A stretch of 64,000 bases of DNA from Acerihabitans sp035013185 (GCF_035013185.1 NZ_JAYGJO010000011.1:1-64000); one strand, 5' to 3'; numbered from the stretch's first letter, positions 52,882-62,108 are shown. The notes: generated by a model from the sequence alone, not told the origin. A program made the numbers and translations.

Positions 52882-53237
52882 TTCACAGCCCCTTTATGTT
52901 GGTTGATTAAAGAATCCATAAAAGGTGCCGATTCCGGAAACAGCGTTTTTTCTGTATTGAATTCTTGAAATGCCAGGTCGGTACGACCGGTGTTGGCATA
53001 CAGCAGGCCAAGGTGAGCATATAATCCTGGTGGCACTTTTTTGTTTGTGGCCCTGGATTTTTCAGTGGAGGCTTTCAACTTGGCGATTTGTTCATCGGGA
53101 CTGGTTTTATTCCCCTGATAATATTGATATACCGTAGGTTCATAACTATCCCAATTATAAATGGCTTTAGGTGCAGTGGCACAACCACTTAACACGACTA
53201 TCGCACAAATAACTATTTTTTTAGGTGATATTAACAT
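52878..53237 (-). CDS. DUF4810 lipoprotein
   Basis: A 119-residue lipoprotein (lipobox VLSGC, Cys 19) with the family core YNWDSYEPTVYQYYQGNKTS and a TPR-like helical pair (GLYAHLGLLYANTGRTDLAF). Middle gene of the CsgG/DUF4810/DUF799 operon; it starts 14 bases after the CsgG-like gene and overlaps the next. No function is known. Confidence 0.85.
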   Translation of the reverse strand: MLISPKKIVICAIVVLSGCATAPKAIYNWDSYEPTVYQYYQGNKTSPDEQIAKLKASTEKSRATNKKVPPGLYAHLGLLYANTGRTDLAFQEFNTEKTLFPESAPFMDSLINQHKGAVK

Positions 53238-53251
53238 TTATTCTTAATCCC

Positions 53252-53923
53252 TTAATGCGTCGGTTGCCATGCGCCGTGTTCAATCCCTGAAACCAAATTA
53301 TTCACTGCTTCACGAATAGCGAGATCCAGCACTTTGCCATTTAACGTTGAGTCATAACTTGCTGTGCCACCAAAACCAATCACTTCGCGGTTGGACAGTT
53401 GGTATTCACCTGCGCCCTGAGTGGAGAACACCACCTCAGACGTTTGTACATTAACAATATTGAGATTCACCTTGGCATAGGCAATTTGTGTTTTACCCCG
53501 GCCAAAAATACCCCAAAGTTGCTGATCGCCAACCTCTTTACGCCCAAACTCCGTCACATCACCGGTCACCATATAGGTGGCGCCTTTCAGGGTTTGCGTC
53601 TGGCCTTTGATATTCGCTTCGTTTTTCAGTTCATCCATATTGGTGCGGTCCAATACGTTGAAACGCCCCGTTTGCTGCAAATCCGTCACCAGGATAGTTT
53701 TTGATTGATTACCCAGATGGTCAATACCATCGGAGAAAATGCCGTTCATATAATTCGAACGATTATCAAACTTACCGACGGCTATCAGACTGCGCTGTCC
53801 CTGATAAGGTGTATTATAAGAGGCGACTTTTTGCACTTCAAGAGTACGGGAGGATTCAGTGGCGCACCCTCCTAACATTGCTACTGATATCAGCAACGAA
53901 TAAAAAAAAGTCGTTTTTGCCAT
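53252..53923 (-). CDS. CsgG/HfaB-family outer-membrane lipoprotein
   Basis: A 223-residue lipoprotein (MAKTTFFYSLLISVAMLGGC, Cys 20) with the CsgG core: IAVGKFDNRSNYMNGIFSDG, TDLQQTGRFNVLDRTNMDEL and YMVTGDVTEFGRK. CsgG forms the curli secretion pore, but no curli subunits lie here, and this protein is shorter than CsgG (277 aa). The companion DUF4810 and DUF799 genes mark the separate conserved trio. ATG 53921-53923 puts the signal peptide at the N-terminus. Confidence 0.87.
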   Translation of the reverse strand: MAKTTFFYSLLISVAMLGGCATESSRTLEVQKVASYNTPYQGQRSLIAVGKFDNRSNYMNGIFSDGIDHLGNQSKTILVTDLQQTGRFNVLDRTNMDELKNEANIKGQTQTLKGATYMVTGDVTEFGRKEVGDQQLWGIFGRGKTQIAYAKVNLNIVNVQTSEVVFSTQGAGEYQLSNREVIGFGGTASYDSTLNGKVLDLAIREAVNNLVSGIEHGAWQPTH

Positions 53924-54463
53924 ACAAAATCCTTTATTCATTAATGTTGGGTTTTTATTAATCAATTCCCACACTGGAACGCACAAAATAATACATTTAG
54001 TGAGAGAAATAGAGAGCCGTCAATATAGTAACATCAGCATCCCTTCCCCACTATTTTTATTTTTTAATTAAAAATAGAATGATTATTATTGGCAATGATT
54101 TAAATAACTATAATTTATTTTATAATAATATATTAATTCTGAACACACTTCGCCGACCAATCGCAGTAAAGGGGATACCGTCTTTTAGCAAGCCAGGGTT
54201 AAGAACGACCAAGGTAAAACCATCGCCAACTGTAGCACCGTTGCCGCAGCGCATAATCACCTGCGGTTTATGCCAAACTCATGATCGTTATGACGCACAA
54301 CCACGGTGCGGTGCACGGTTTTTATGCACTTTTTATGACCCGCTTCCTGCCTCAGCCCCGGCCGTCGTGGACCGTCGATTGGCATCACTCTTGCATACTC
54401 TTGTATATACAAGGACACACATCAGCATTCTATCCCCACACCACCGCTAAGAAGGAAACCGAC
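53924..54463. other. Intergenic region ahead of ABC importer; promoter plus decayed DNA
   Basis: 540 bases. 54060-54140 is very AT-rich. The minus strand at about 54145-54262 has an open stretch (ATVGDGFTLVVLNPGLLKDG) I cannot identify. The operator at 54400-54413 is listed separately. Confidence 0.4.
54379..54413 (+). promoter_or_regulatory. Promoter and HutC-type operator 1
   Basis: Perfect 14-base palindrome cttgtatatacaag at 54400-54413, the form bound by HutC-type GntR regulators. A possible -35 box ttggca (54379-54384) lies 17 bases upstream of the palindrome's tgtata, so the operator would cover the -10 region and block transcription of the importer operon. Confidence 0.65.
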
Positions 54464-55450
54464 ATGATTTCATACCGAGCTTTGCAAAAAAACCTGGTCG
54501 TCACGTTATGTTCTGGGCTGCTGCTGACATCGCCAAGCTTTGCGGCTACACCGGAGCCCGGCCCCCTTAAAATGGGCGTTGAGCCTTGGCTGGGGTATGG
54601 TCAGTGGCATGTAGCCAATCACTACGGCATGTTTAAAAAACACGGTCTTAAACAGGTTGACGTGATTAACTTCGCTGAGGATAAAGATATCAATGCCGCA
54701 CTGGCCAGCGGTCAGCTCGATGCCGCCAATATTGCGACTCATACTGCCATGGGAATGATTGCTGCCGGGCTGCCGGTTAAAGTGGTATTGCTGCTCGATC
54801 AAAGTAAAACGGCAGATGCCATGCTCACCAGTAGCGCCATCACCAATCTTAAGGATCTCAAGGGCAAAAGTGTGGCTTATGAGGAAGGGACTACCAGCGA
54901 TATCCTGCTGCATAGCGCCCTGACCTCCGCTGGCATGACCATCAAGGATATCAAACCTGTCCCGATGCCCGCCTCGTCCGCTGGCACTGCCCTGATCGCC
55001 AAGCGTGTTGACGCGGCGGTAACCTATGAGCCCTACCTGTCTGTGGCAATAAAAAATGATCCCTCAGTGCATATGCTCTACAGCGGTCAGAACGATCCCG
55101 GTTTAATCAGCGACGTCCTGGTAGTACGCGATGAGGTGCTGAAAAACCGGCCCGGCCAGGTAGCCGCCTTGATAGCCACCTGGGATGAGGCGCTTAATCA
55201 CTACAACAGCAACACACAAACCGACCGGGCGATTATCGCCAAAGCTGTGGGCGCCAGCGCAGGCGAACTGAATAGTGCCTTTGACGGCGTTAAATATTAC
55301 ACCCTGGCGGAAAACAAACAGGTGCTCGGCCATCAATTCAGTAACGAGACCTTCCAGCACGTTTTACAAGCCGCAACCGCCGCCGGTATCATCACCACGC
55401 CGGTGACAGCCGCACAGGTGATTGATGCTGATGTTGTCAACGCGGAATAA
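54464..55450 (+). CDS. ABC transporter substrate-binding protein, nitrate/sulfonate/taurine type
   Basis: A 328-residue periplasmic protein with signal peptide (cleavage after TSPSFA, about residue 27). The mature protein begins PLKMGVEPWLGYGQWHVANH and has LASGQLDAANIATHTAMGMI, as in NMT1/TauA/SsuA-like proteins. ATG 54464 follows AAGAAGGAAA. It is the first gene of an operon with permease, ATPase, HisD-like dehydrogenase, kinase and SDR. The ligand is unknown; the class binds sulfonates, nitrate, pyrimidine precursors and small organic ions. Confidence 0.88.
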   Translation: MISYRALQKNLVVTLCSGLLLTSPSFAATPEPGPLKMGVEPWLGYGQWHVANHYGMFKKHGLKQVDVINFAEDKDINAALASGQLDAANIATHTAMGMIAAGLPVKVVLLLDQSKTADAMLTSSAITNLKDLKGKSVAYEEGTTSDILLHSALTSAGMTIKDIKPVPMPASSAGTALIAKRVDAAVTYEPYLSVAIKNDPSVHMLYSGQNDPGLISDVLVVRDEVLKNRPGQVAALIATWDEALNHYNSNTQTDRAIIAKAVGASAGELNSAFDGVKYYTLAENKQVLGHQFSNETFQHVLQAATAAGIITTPVTAAQVIDADVVNAE

Positions 55451-55468
55451 ATAAAAGGTTCCGGGCTC

Positions 55469-56314
55469 ATGAGCATATCCAAAATCACTGGCACCGCCCC
55501 TGGACAACGACCGAGGAAACGTCGGCTAGGTTTGCTGACCATCGGACGCGCGCCAACACGCGGGCAGTTTGTCGGTATCTCGGTCACGGTCTTTGCCCTG
55601 CTGATCGCGGCATGGTGGGCGGCAACCCGCAGCGGCGCCATTCCGGCGCTGTTTTTACCGAGCCTCGATCGAGTATGGCAACGCATGGTGTCGCTGGCGA
55701 CGGAGGGCGTGCTGACCAGCGATATCAAAAGCAGTCTGTATCGCATTGTCATCGCCTTTGTCATCTCGTCCGTCATGTCCATTGTCATCGGCACCCTGGC
55801 CGGCTGTTACGGTCTGTTCAAAGCGATCGTCGAACCCTTGGTGGATTTTATCCGTTATATGCCGGTGGTAGCATTTGTGCCGTTGACCATTCTGTGGACC
55901 GGCACTGACGATTTCCAGAAATTTCTGGTCATCTGGATTGGCACGTTTTTCCAGCAGGTATTAATGATGATCGATGCGGTTAAACGTGTCCCCGCCGATT
56001 TTGTCGGTTTGGGTCGTACACTTGGCATGCCCGATCGTACTATTATGCTGAAAATTGTGCTGCCCGCAGCCATGCCGGCAATCTGGGATGCATTGCGCAT
56101 TAGCCTCGGTTGGGCCTGGACCTGGTTGGTCTTAGCGGAATTAGTGGCTTCCACCTCCGGTTTGGGTTATCGCATTGTGGTGTCGCAGCGTTATTTTCAG
56201 ACCGACACCATTATCGGTTATATCCTGCTGCTCGGTTTTCTGGGGCTTATTACTGATCAGGTGATGCGCGCCGCGGAACGGGTGCTGTTTCGTTACAATC
56301 GGAGGAGCAGCTAA
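55469..56314 (+). CDS. ABC transporter permease, SsuC/TauC type
   Basis: A 281-residue inner-membrane permease with about six membrane segments and the coupling loop DRTIMLKIVLPAAMPAIWDA. ATG 55469 is 18 bases after the binding-protein stop. Its stop overlaps the ATPase start by one base (TAATG), so the two are coupled. The basic N-terminal tail (RPRKRRLGLL) fits a cytoplasmic N-terminus. Confidence 0.9.
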   Translation: MSISKITGTAPGQRPRKRRLGLLTIGRAPTRGQFVGISVTVFALLIAAWWAATRSGAIPALFLPSLDRVWQRMVSLATEGVLTSDIKSSLYRIVIAFVISSVMSIVIGTLAGCYGLFKAIVEPLVDFIRYMPVVAFVPLTILWTGTDDFQKFLVIWIGTFFQQVLMMIDAVKRVPADFVGLGRTLGMPDRTIMLKIVLPAAMPAIWDALRISLGWAWTWLVLAELVASTSGLGYRIVVSQRYFQTDTIIGYILLLGFLGLITDQVMRAAERVLFRYNRRSS

Positions 56315-57075
56315 TGGCGACCCTATCGCTACATCAATTGGAAAAAAGTTTCCCGCTGGGCAAAAGCCGTCATCAGGTGATCAACGGTATCGATCTGACG
56401 CTCAACGATAACGAATTTGTGTCCATCGTTGGCTCATCTGGCTGCGGTAAAAGCACCCTATTATCTATAGCGGCCGGACTGGAGGAGTTTGACGCCGGTG
56501 ATGTTCGTGTCGACGGTGTTTCCATTACCGGTCCGGGGATTGACCGGGGCGTGGTCTTTCAGTCCTATACGCTGTTGCCTTGGCTAACCGCCCGCCAGAA
56601 TATCGAGTTTGCCTTAAAGGCGGCGGGGACGCCCAGCCGGCACTGCCGCGATATCGCACAGCTCCATCTTGAATTGGTCAAACTTGGCCAGTCCGGTGAT
56701 AGCTGGCCGGGGGAGTTGTCCGGCGGCATGAAACAGCGGGTCGCGATTGCACGCGCCTTGTCCTATCGGCCGAAAATTTTGCTGATGGATGAACCGTTCG
56801 GTGCGCTCGATGCAATGACCCGCCATCAAATGCAGCAATTGCTGATTGAAATATGGGAAAAACATCGCCTGACCGTGATGTTTGTGACCCATGATATCGA
56901 AGAGGCGGTCTGGTTATCCGATCGCATCGTGGTGATGGGCCAGGGCGTGATAAACGATACCTTTGATGTCACGCTCGCGCGGCCCCGCCACGAAGACATG
57001 AACCGCGACCCGGCGTTTATCAATTTGCAACATCTGGTGCTGGATCGCATCCGCCATCCGGCCATGCCCGCCTAA
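56314..57075 (+). CDS. ABC transporter ATP-binding protein, SsuB/TauB type
   Basis: A 253-residue ATPase: Walker A VGSSGCGKSTLL, signature LSGGMKQRVAIARAL, Walker B ILLMDEPFGALDAMTR and H-loop FVTHDIEEAVWLSD. The FGALD wording is typical of the nitrate/sulfonate/taurine importers. It completes the importer and lies 11 bases before the HisD-like gene. Confidence 0.92.
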   Translation: MATLSLHQLEKSFPLGKSRHQVINGIDLTLNDNEFVSIVGSSGCGKSTLLSIAAGLEEFDAGDVRVDGVSITGPGIDRGVVFQSYTLLPWLTARQNIEFALKAAGTPSRHCRDIAQLHLELVKLGQSGDSWPGELSGGMKQRVAIARALSYRPKILLMDEPFGALDAMTRHQMQQLLIEIWEKHRLTVMFVTHDIEEAVWLSDRIVVMGQGVINDTFDVTLARPRHEDMNRDPAFINLQHLVLDRIRHPAMPA

Positions 57076-57086
57076 CCCAGGGGATT

Positions 57087-58421
57087 ATGACCATGTCCGT
57101 TATCTTTCACGATCTTTCCCACAACGACGTATTACCAGACGCGTTGTTTAAACGTACTGAAACCGACCTGTCCTTTTTCAGCGAACGCGTCGCACCCATT
57201 ATCGAGGCAGTAAAAACCGAAGGGGACGCGGCGCTCATCCGTTTTGCCCGCAGTTTTGATGCGGTGGTGCCTGAAACCTTTTCTCTGCGTGCTGAAGAGA
57301 GCGAGTTTGAACAGGCATTTGCCCGTATCGATCCAGAGGTGATTGAGGCCATCCGTTTTGCCGCAGGCAATATCCGCGCTTTCCATGAAGCGCAAAAGCC
57401 GGAAGAGATGTGGCTCAAGGAGATGCAGCCCGGCGCTTTTGCCGGCGATCGCCATGTGCCTATCAATGCCGTCGCCTGTTATGTGCCACGCGGCAAGGGA
57501 TCTTTCCCCAGCGTACTGCTGATGACCACGATCCCGGCTATGGTCGCCGGCGTGCCGCGAGCGGTGGTGATTACGCCGCCGGGACCGGACGGTAAGGTGG
57601 ACGATGCGACGCTTGTGGCCGCACGTATTGTCGGCATCAGCGAAATCTATAAATGTGGCGGCGCACAAGGGGTCGCCGCGGTGGCCTTCGGTACCGAAAC
57701 CGTACCCAAATGCCTGAAAATTGTAGGCCCCGGCAGCCCGTGGGTGGTGGCTGCCAAACGCCAGTTAACGCATTTGATCGACCCCGGGGTGCCCGCCGGT
57801 CCGAGCGAAAGTATTATTCTGGCCGACGATAATGCCAACGGCGCCCTGGCGGCGCTCGATTTGATCATCGAATCCGAGCACGGCCCCGATTCGTCCGCTT
57901 GGCTGGTGACCTCCAGCCGCCGTGTCGCCGAACAGGCCATTACACTATTGCCGTCGCTGTGGGGCAAATTGGATCAACAACGGGCCGACTTCTCACGCCG
58001 GGTCTTGTGCGGCGAGCACGGCGGCATCGTCCTGACCCGCGACTTTGAGACGGCCATCGCGTTTGTTAATCGTTATGCGCCGGAACATCTGGAGATCCTG
58101 GCCGACGAACCGATGGCAGTCATGACCAAGATCCGCAACGCTGGGGAGATACTGCTTGGCAACCATACGCCGGTTACCCTGGGTAATTTTGTGCTAGGAC
58201 CGAATGCGGTGCTGCCAACTAACGGTGCAGCTAAAACCGCGGGTCCCTTGTCGGTATTCGACTATATGAAGCGGATCTCCATTGGGTATGTCACCGCTGC
58301 CGGTTATGACAACCTGGCGGTCAAGGCCAAGCGTTTCGCCGAATATGAAGGTTTCACCGGCCACGCGCTAGCGGTGTCAGACCTGAGGAAAAAATTCCTC
58401 AAAGGAGAGACCGATGTCTGA
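57087..58421 (+). CDS. Histidinol dehydrogenase-like enzyme with altered zinc ligands
   Basis: A 444-residue member of the HisD family, normally an NAD enzyme oxidising histidinol to histidine in two steps. The fold and catalytic pair are kept: GPGSPWVVAAKRQL, GVPAGPSESIILADD, Glu 333-His 334 in YAPEHLEI. Of the four HisD zinc ligands (Gln, His, Asp, His), two are retained (His 265, His 426) and two are changed: Gln to Glu 262 in IIESEHGPDS and Asp to Asn 367 in TLGNFVLGPNA; the usual NHVLPT histidine is Ala 374. It is not in a his operon, so it is a catabolic paralogue, as HpsN is for sulfopropanediol. Its stop overlaps the kinase start by eight bases. Confidence 0.85.
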   Translation: MTMSVIFHDLSHNDVLPDALFKRTETDLSFFSERVAPIIEAVKTEGDAALIRFARSFDAVVPETFSLRAEESEFEQAFARIDPEVIEAIRFAAGNIRAFHEAQKPEEMWLKEMQPGAFAGDRHVPINAVACYVPRGKGSFPSVLLMTTIPAMVAGVPRAVVITPPGPDGKVDDATLVAARIVGISEIYKCGGAQGVAAVAFGTETVPKCLKIVGPGSPWVVAAKRQLTHLIDPGVPAGPSESIILADDNANGALAALDLIIESEHGPDSSAWLVTSSRRVAEQAITLLPSLWGKLDQQRADFSRRVLCGEHGGIVLTRDFETAIAFVNRYAPEHLEILADEPMAVMTKIRNAGEILLGNHTPVTLGNFVLGPNAVLPTNGAAKTAGPLSVFDYMKRISIGYVTAAGYDNLAVKAKRFAEYEGFTGHALAVSDLRKKFLKGETDV

Positions 58422-59736
58422 TGACGTTAAGCCACCTTATGCCGCCCAGGCCAGGGCATTGGCCAAAGCCGGCGATTGGCCAGCTGCCAATGACCGGCTC
58501 AGTCGGTTAATCGCGCAAATCACCGCAACACCGGTGCTTGGCTTGAAAATCAACCGTGATCAATACAGTCTTAATTCCCTTAACGGTCAGGTGACGCTGG
58601 CGGACCACCGCACGCTATTCTTTAAATACCATCACGAAGACGGTGAAGATCAGACTATCGAAGAGTATTACCGTGCCGGACTGCTACGCGATGCGGGGTT
58701 TCACGTGGATGTGCCGCTCTATGCCTGCGGTGAACCCGGTCGGCAAATTCTGCTTTATGCGCTGCGTAACAATAAACGGCTGGCGGAAGTTTGCCACGAG
58801 ATTGAAGACGGTGATGATTGGCTGAATATGGGCGTGGTGGTTGATGCGCAGCAACGGGCGGATCGCGCGCTGTGGGCCTGTAGCCAACCCACCCTCGTCT
58901 CTGGCAGCCAGGAAAGCGTGGTTAAGGAACCAATTCATCAACTGTTTTATCACCGGCTCTTTTCTGCGGGCGAGCCGGCCGGTTTAGGTGGGCGAGTCAA
59001 GCTATTTTACGTCGATAAGGTATTTCAACTGGCGCAAGAACAGCTCCCCTGGCGGGAGCTAAGCCGGTTGCAATGGGAAATTAATGGCGTGCTATATCCC
59101 CATAGCCTTGAACAATTGTTTCTGGAAGCCGGCGAACGTCTGGAGCCGTCGGCCCTGGCTGGACAGGGTGCCCTTACCGCCCATGGCGATGCGCATAATG
59201 CCAATGTCTGGTTTGATACCCGGGGCGGGCAACCTGAACTGGTGAGTTTTGACCCCGCCTTCGCCGGCAGCGCCATTCCAGCGCTATTGGCAGAGATCAA
59301 GGCCACCTTTCATAATATCTTCGCCCATCCCTGCTGGCTGTATGAGCCTGAACGCGCAGCGCAGCGCTACCACGTCACCGTGACCCGTGAGGGCCAGCGG
59401 TTGAAAGTCAGTCATAACTGGCAACTTACGCCACTGCGTCGGGCGTTTCTGGACAGCAAAGGGCATGAGTACTGGCGCCCGCTGCTGGCTGAGCTGAAAC
59501 ACCGTGGCTGGCTGCCGGCGCATTGGCAGCGCATCGTCAGGCTGGCCATGTTCTGTTGTCCAACCCTGGTGCTGGATCTGCGGGCCGACGGCCACAGCGG
59601 CCACACGCCGGTCAGCTCGGCATTAGGCTTGGCGATAGCGGTCATGTTGGGCAACGGCGGTGAGGATGATTTCACCCATTGGCTTAATGACCTGGTGGCG
59701 ATTAACCACGCAGATAGTACCCTGGACCGGAGTTAA
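58414..59736 (+). CDS. APH/choline-kinase-fold phosphotransferase
   Basis: A 440-residue protein. The catalytic loop LTAHGDAHNANVWFD (HGDxHxxN) and LVSFDPAFAG (the metal-binding DxD/DPA segment) define the aminoglycoside/choline kinase fold. An N-terminal region includes LFFKYHHEDGEDQTIEEYYR, where the ATP-site lysine may lie. It would phosphorylate a hydroxyl group of a small molecule with ATP. Encoded between the HisD-like dehydrogenase and the SDR with tight overlaps, it belongs to the same pathway. Substrate unknown; antibiotic resistance is unlikely given the operon. Confidence 0.75.
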   Translation: MSDDVKPPYAAQARALAKAGDWPAANDRLSRLIAQITATPVLGLKINRDQYSLNSLNGQVTLADHRTLFFKYHHEDGEDQTIEEYYRAGLLRDAGFHVDVPLYACGEPGRQILLYALRNNKRLAEVCHEIEDGDDWLNMGVVVDAQQRADRALWACSQPTLVSGSQESVVKEPIHQLFYHRLFSAGEPAGLGGRVKLFYVDKVFQLAQEQLPWRELSRLQWEINGVLYPHSLEQLFLEAGERLEPSALAGQGALTAHGDAHNANVWFDTRGGQPELVSFDPAFAGSAIPALLAEIKATFHNIFAHPCWLYEPERAAQRYHVTVTREGQRLKVSHNWQLTPLRRAFLDSKGHEYWRPLLAELKHRGWLPAHWQRIVRLAMFCCPTLVLDLRADGHSGHTPVSSALGLAIAVMLGNGGEDDFTHWLNDLVAINHADSTLDRS

Positions 59737-59737
59737 T

Positions 59738-60505
59738 ATGACAACCTTACTCGCCACTTTCTCACTGGAAGGAAAAACAGCGCTGGTGACCGGTGCGTCC
59801 CGTGGTATCGGTTTTACCCTCGCCCGGGGGCTGGCACAAGCCGGGGCCACGGTGGTGATCGCCGGGCGTGATATCGCGACGCTCGACGATGCCGTGAAAC
59901 AATTGAAGCATTGGGATGCAGACGCCACCGGCCTCTTACTGGATGTCAGCCGCGGTGAAAGTATAACCCAGGCTTTTTCCCGCTTCGAGGACGCGCCGTT
60001 GGATATTTTGATCAATAACGCAGGGACCGAACAGGTCTGTCCTTCACTAGAGGTGGATGAGGCGTTATGGCAGCGCATCGTGGATACCAATCTAAAAGGC
60101 GCTTTTTTCTGTGCACAGGCGGCCGCGCGACTGATGGTCCGTCGCCATGGCGGCAGCATGATCAATATCTGTTCTCTTACCAGCCAGATCGGTGTCCCTG
60201 GCGCGGCAGCCTACGGTGCATCAAAAGCCGGACTGGTTGGATTGACCCATACATTAAGCAGCGAATGGGCTCAACACGGCATTCGCATCAACGGCATTGG
60301 ACCGGGTTATTTCAACACTGATTTGACGCAAGTGTTTTACCAAGACCCGCAGTGGTGTGACGCCATGCTGAGCAAGATACCGCTGGGTCGTTTTGGGGAA
60401 CTGGACGATCTGATCGGTGCGGCGGTGTTTCTCAGTTCCGCCGCAGCACGCTACATCACCGGTCAGGTACTGTACGTGGATGGTGGGTATTTGGCATCGA
60501 TCTGA
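59738..60505 (+). CDS. Short-chain dehydrogenase/reductase
   Basis: A 255-residue classical SDR. Cofactor motif TGASRGIGFTLARGLAQAG, NNAG in LINNAGTEQ, catalytic Ser-Tyr-Lys in ICSLTSQIG and AAYGASKAGLVGLTH, and the C-terminal GQVLYVDGGYLAS. It resembles gluconate/2-deoxygluconate dehydrogenases. ATG 59738 begins one base after the kinase stop. It would oxidise or reduce a hydroxyl group of the operon's substrate. Confidence 0.9.
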   Translation: MTTLLATFSLEGKTALVTGASRGIGFTLARGLAQAGATVVIAGRDIATLDDAVKQLKHWDADATGLLLDVSRGESITQAFSRFEDAPLDILINNAGTEQVCPSLEVDEALWQRIVDTNLKGAFFCAQAAARLMVRRHGGSMINICSLTSQIGVPGAAAYGASKAGLVGLTHTLSSEWAQHGIRINGIGPGYFNTDLTQVFYQDPQWCDAMLSKIPLGRFGELDDLIGAAVFLSSAAARYITGQVLYVDGGYLASI

Positions 60506-60624
60506 CTGCCGATGGCGTCAGCATCAGGGCGCGTGCGCCCGGACACCATCGACAATACCGACGGCGACGACCGATTTACCCTCAGGCTACACGGTCCCAC
60601 CTACGTGTGCATGTTGCGTATCCC

Positions 60625-61767
60625 TCAATTTTCGCACCGACACAGTAGATGCGGCCCCAGTTCCGCCAAGCTACAGCAACCGAGCTGCGCCAGGGTACGA
60701 TCGATTTCTTGTGTCAGTAGGGTTATCGCCTGAGCCACCCCGGCCTCGCCCTCCGCCGCCACTGCGTACAGCATTGGCCGCCCTACCAACACCGCATTAG
60801 CCCCCAATGCCAGGGCTTTGACCACATCAGTACCGCGCCGGATGCCGCTGTCGATCAGGATCCTGGCCGTAGAGCCACAGGCCCGACGGATCTCGGGCAG
60901 TACCGTCAACGGACAAACACTGCCGTCCAATTGGCGCCCACCATGGTTGGATAACATCAAACCGTCCGCGCCCAACGCCAGTGCCGCCTTGGCATCTTCA
61001 ACCGTCAGGATGCCTTTAACATACAACGCCCCCTGCCATAACGACCTGATCCATGCCAGGGTTTGCCAATTAAGGCTATCATCCATCTGTTGCGCAAAAT
61101 AGGTCGCCCCGCCAACGCCCCGTCGGTATTGCGGCGGCAGGTAGGGTTTCAGGTTACCGAAGCCCGGCATGCCGCCGGGCACCAGGGTGCGCAACACCCA
61201 GCCAGGATGCCGCGCCACGTTCAGATAGCTGGCCAGAGACAGTTTCATCGGTTTTCGGTAATGACGTTTATCTCGCTCACGATTGCCGAAATGTACGGCA
61301 TCAACCGACACCACCAAATTGGTGCATCCCATCTCCTTAACCCGACGCAGGAGATCGACCGTTACCTGGCGGTCTTTTAAAACATACAATTGAAACCAGC
61401 GCGCCCCGGTCCGGCTGCACGGGATCTCCTCAAGCGCAGCGGTTGACACGGTACTTTGAATATAGGTGATGCCCGCGTGTTCGGCCGCCTGTGCCAACAT
61501 CTGATCCGCCCGGTAACGTAACATCCCATTGTAACCTGTTGGCGCAATCAGGAACGGTGCAGCTAACGCCGTATCACCCAGTTGTACAGCAAGACTGCGG
61601 ACACTGGCATCCTTGAGCATCGGCGCGACGAACTGCCAACGGTCGAAGGCTGCCCGGTTGTTCATCAGGGTGCGCTCGTCGTCCGCCCCGCCATCAACAT
61701 AATCAAAAACAAAGGTCGGCAACGCACGTTGGGCCTGCCGGCGATAATCCGCCAGATTCACGATCAT
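60625..61767 (-). CDS. FMN-dependent alpha-hydroxy acid dehydrogenase/oxidase
   Basis: A 380-residue enzyme of the lactate dehydrogenase/glycolate oxidase family. FDYVDGGADDERTLMNNRAA opens the barrel, LIAPTGYNGMLRYRAD and the catalytic SNHGGRQLDGSVCPL follow (active-site His and substrate-binding Arg), and RILIDSGIRRGTDVVKALAL binds the FMN phosphate. It oxidises an L-2-hydroxy acid to the 2-oxo acid. It is convergent with the SDR gene, but an operator of the same type lies 111 bases upstream of its start, so it belongs to the same regulon. Confidence 0.9.
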   Translation of the reverse strand: MIVNLADYRRQAQRALPTFVFDYVDGGADDERTLMNNRAAFDRWQFVAPMLKDASVRSLAVQLGDTALAAPFLIAPTGYNGMLRYRADQMLAQAAEHAGITYIQSTVSTAALEEIPCSRTGARWFQLYVLKDRQVTVDLLRRVKEMGCTNLVVSVDAVHFGNRERDKRHYRKPMKLSLASYLNVARHPGWVLRTLVPGGMPGFGNLKPYLPPQYRRGVGGATYFAQQMDDSLNWQTLAWIRSLWQGALYVKGILTVEDAKAALALGADGLMLSNHGGRQLDGSVCPLTVLPEIRRACGSTARILIDSGIRRGTDVVKALALGANAVLVGRPMLYAVAAEGEAGVAQAITLLTQEIDRTLAQLGCCSLAELGPHLLCRCEN

Positions 61768-61877
61768 TTCACGTCCTTTTTAATGCCTGAAGAAAGTCTG
61801 GCCCAGGGGATCCGAACCCTTTCCGCACGCACAGGATGTGCGACTAACGGGATCCGTAGGGTTTTATGCGGCTTTTA

Positions 61878-61891
61878 CGTGTATAGACAAG
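61878..61891. promoter_or_regulatory. HutC-type operator 2
   Basis: cgtgtatagacaag, 12 of 14 bases as in the palindrome at 54400-54413. Lies between the hydroxyacid oxidase gene (minus strand, start 61767) and the GntR gene (plus strand, start 62109). Confidence 0.6.
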
Positions 61892-62040
61892 TAATGCAAT
61901 GAATATGCCATCTTGTTCACTCTCTATCATCTGCGCCCGCCGTCAAACACGGCCTATTGACGGGCAAACAGCCTGTGTGGGGCCCCCTGATGGGGCAGCA
62001 TCGCACCCGAATCGTGCAGACCTGATTGTGCTATTACATG

Positions 62041-62054
62041 CTTGTATAGACAGC
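62041..62054. promoter_or_regulatory. HutC-type operator 3
   Basis: cttgtatagacagc, 12 of 14 as in operator 1, located 55 bases ahead of the GntR gene, implying autoregulation. Confidence 0.6.
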
Positions 62055-62108
62055 AGTTATTGTTATCATTACCCTTGGAATTAACACAAAAAGGCATGGG
62101 GTAACGGG

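Noticed and set aside
53252..53923. Curli secretion protein CsgG.
   Set aside because: No csgA/B/E/F genes nearby and the DUF4810/DUF799 companions mark a different conserved set.
57087..58421. Histidine biosynthesis hisD.
   Set aside because: No his operon around it, zinc ligands changed, and it lies within an importer/kinase/SDR operon.
58414..59736. Aminoglycoside resistance gene.
   Set aside because: Tight overlap with metabolic genes and atypical length make a catabolic kinase more likely.
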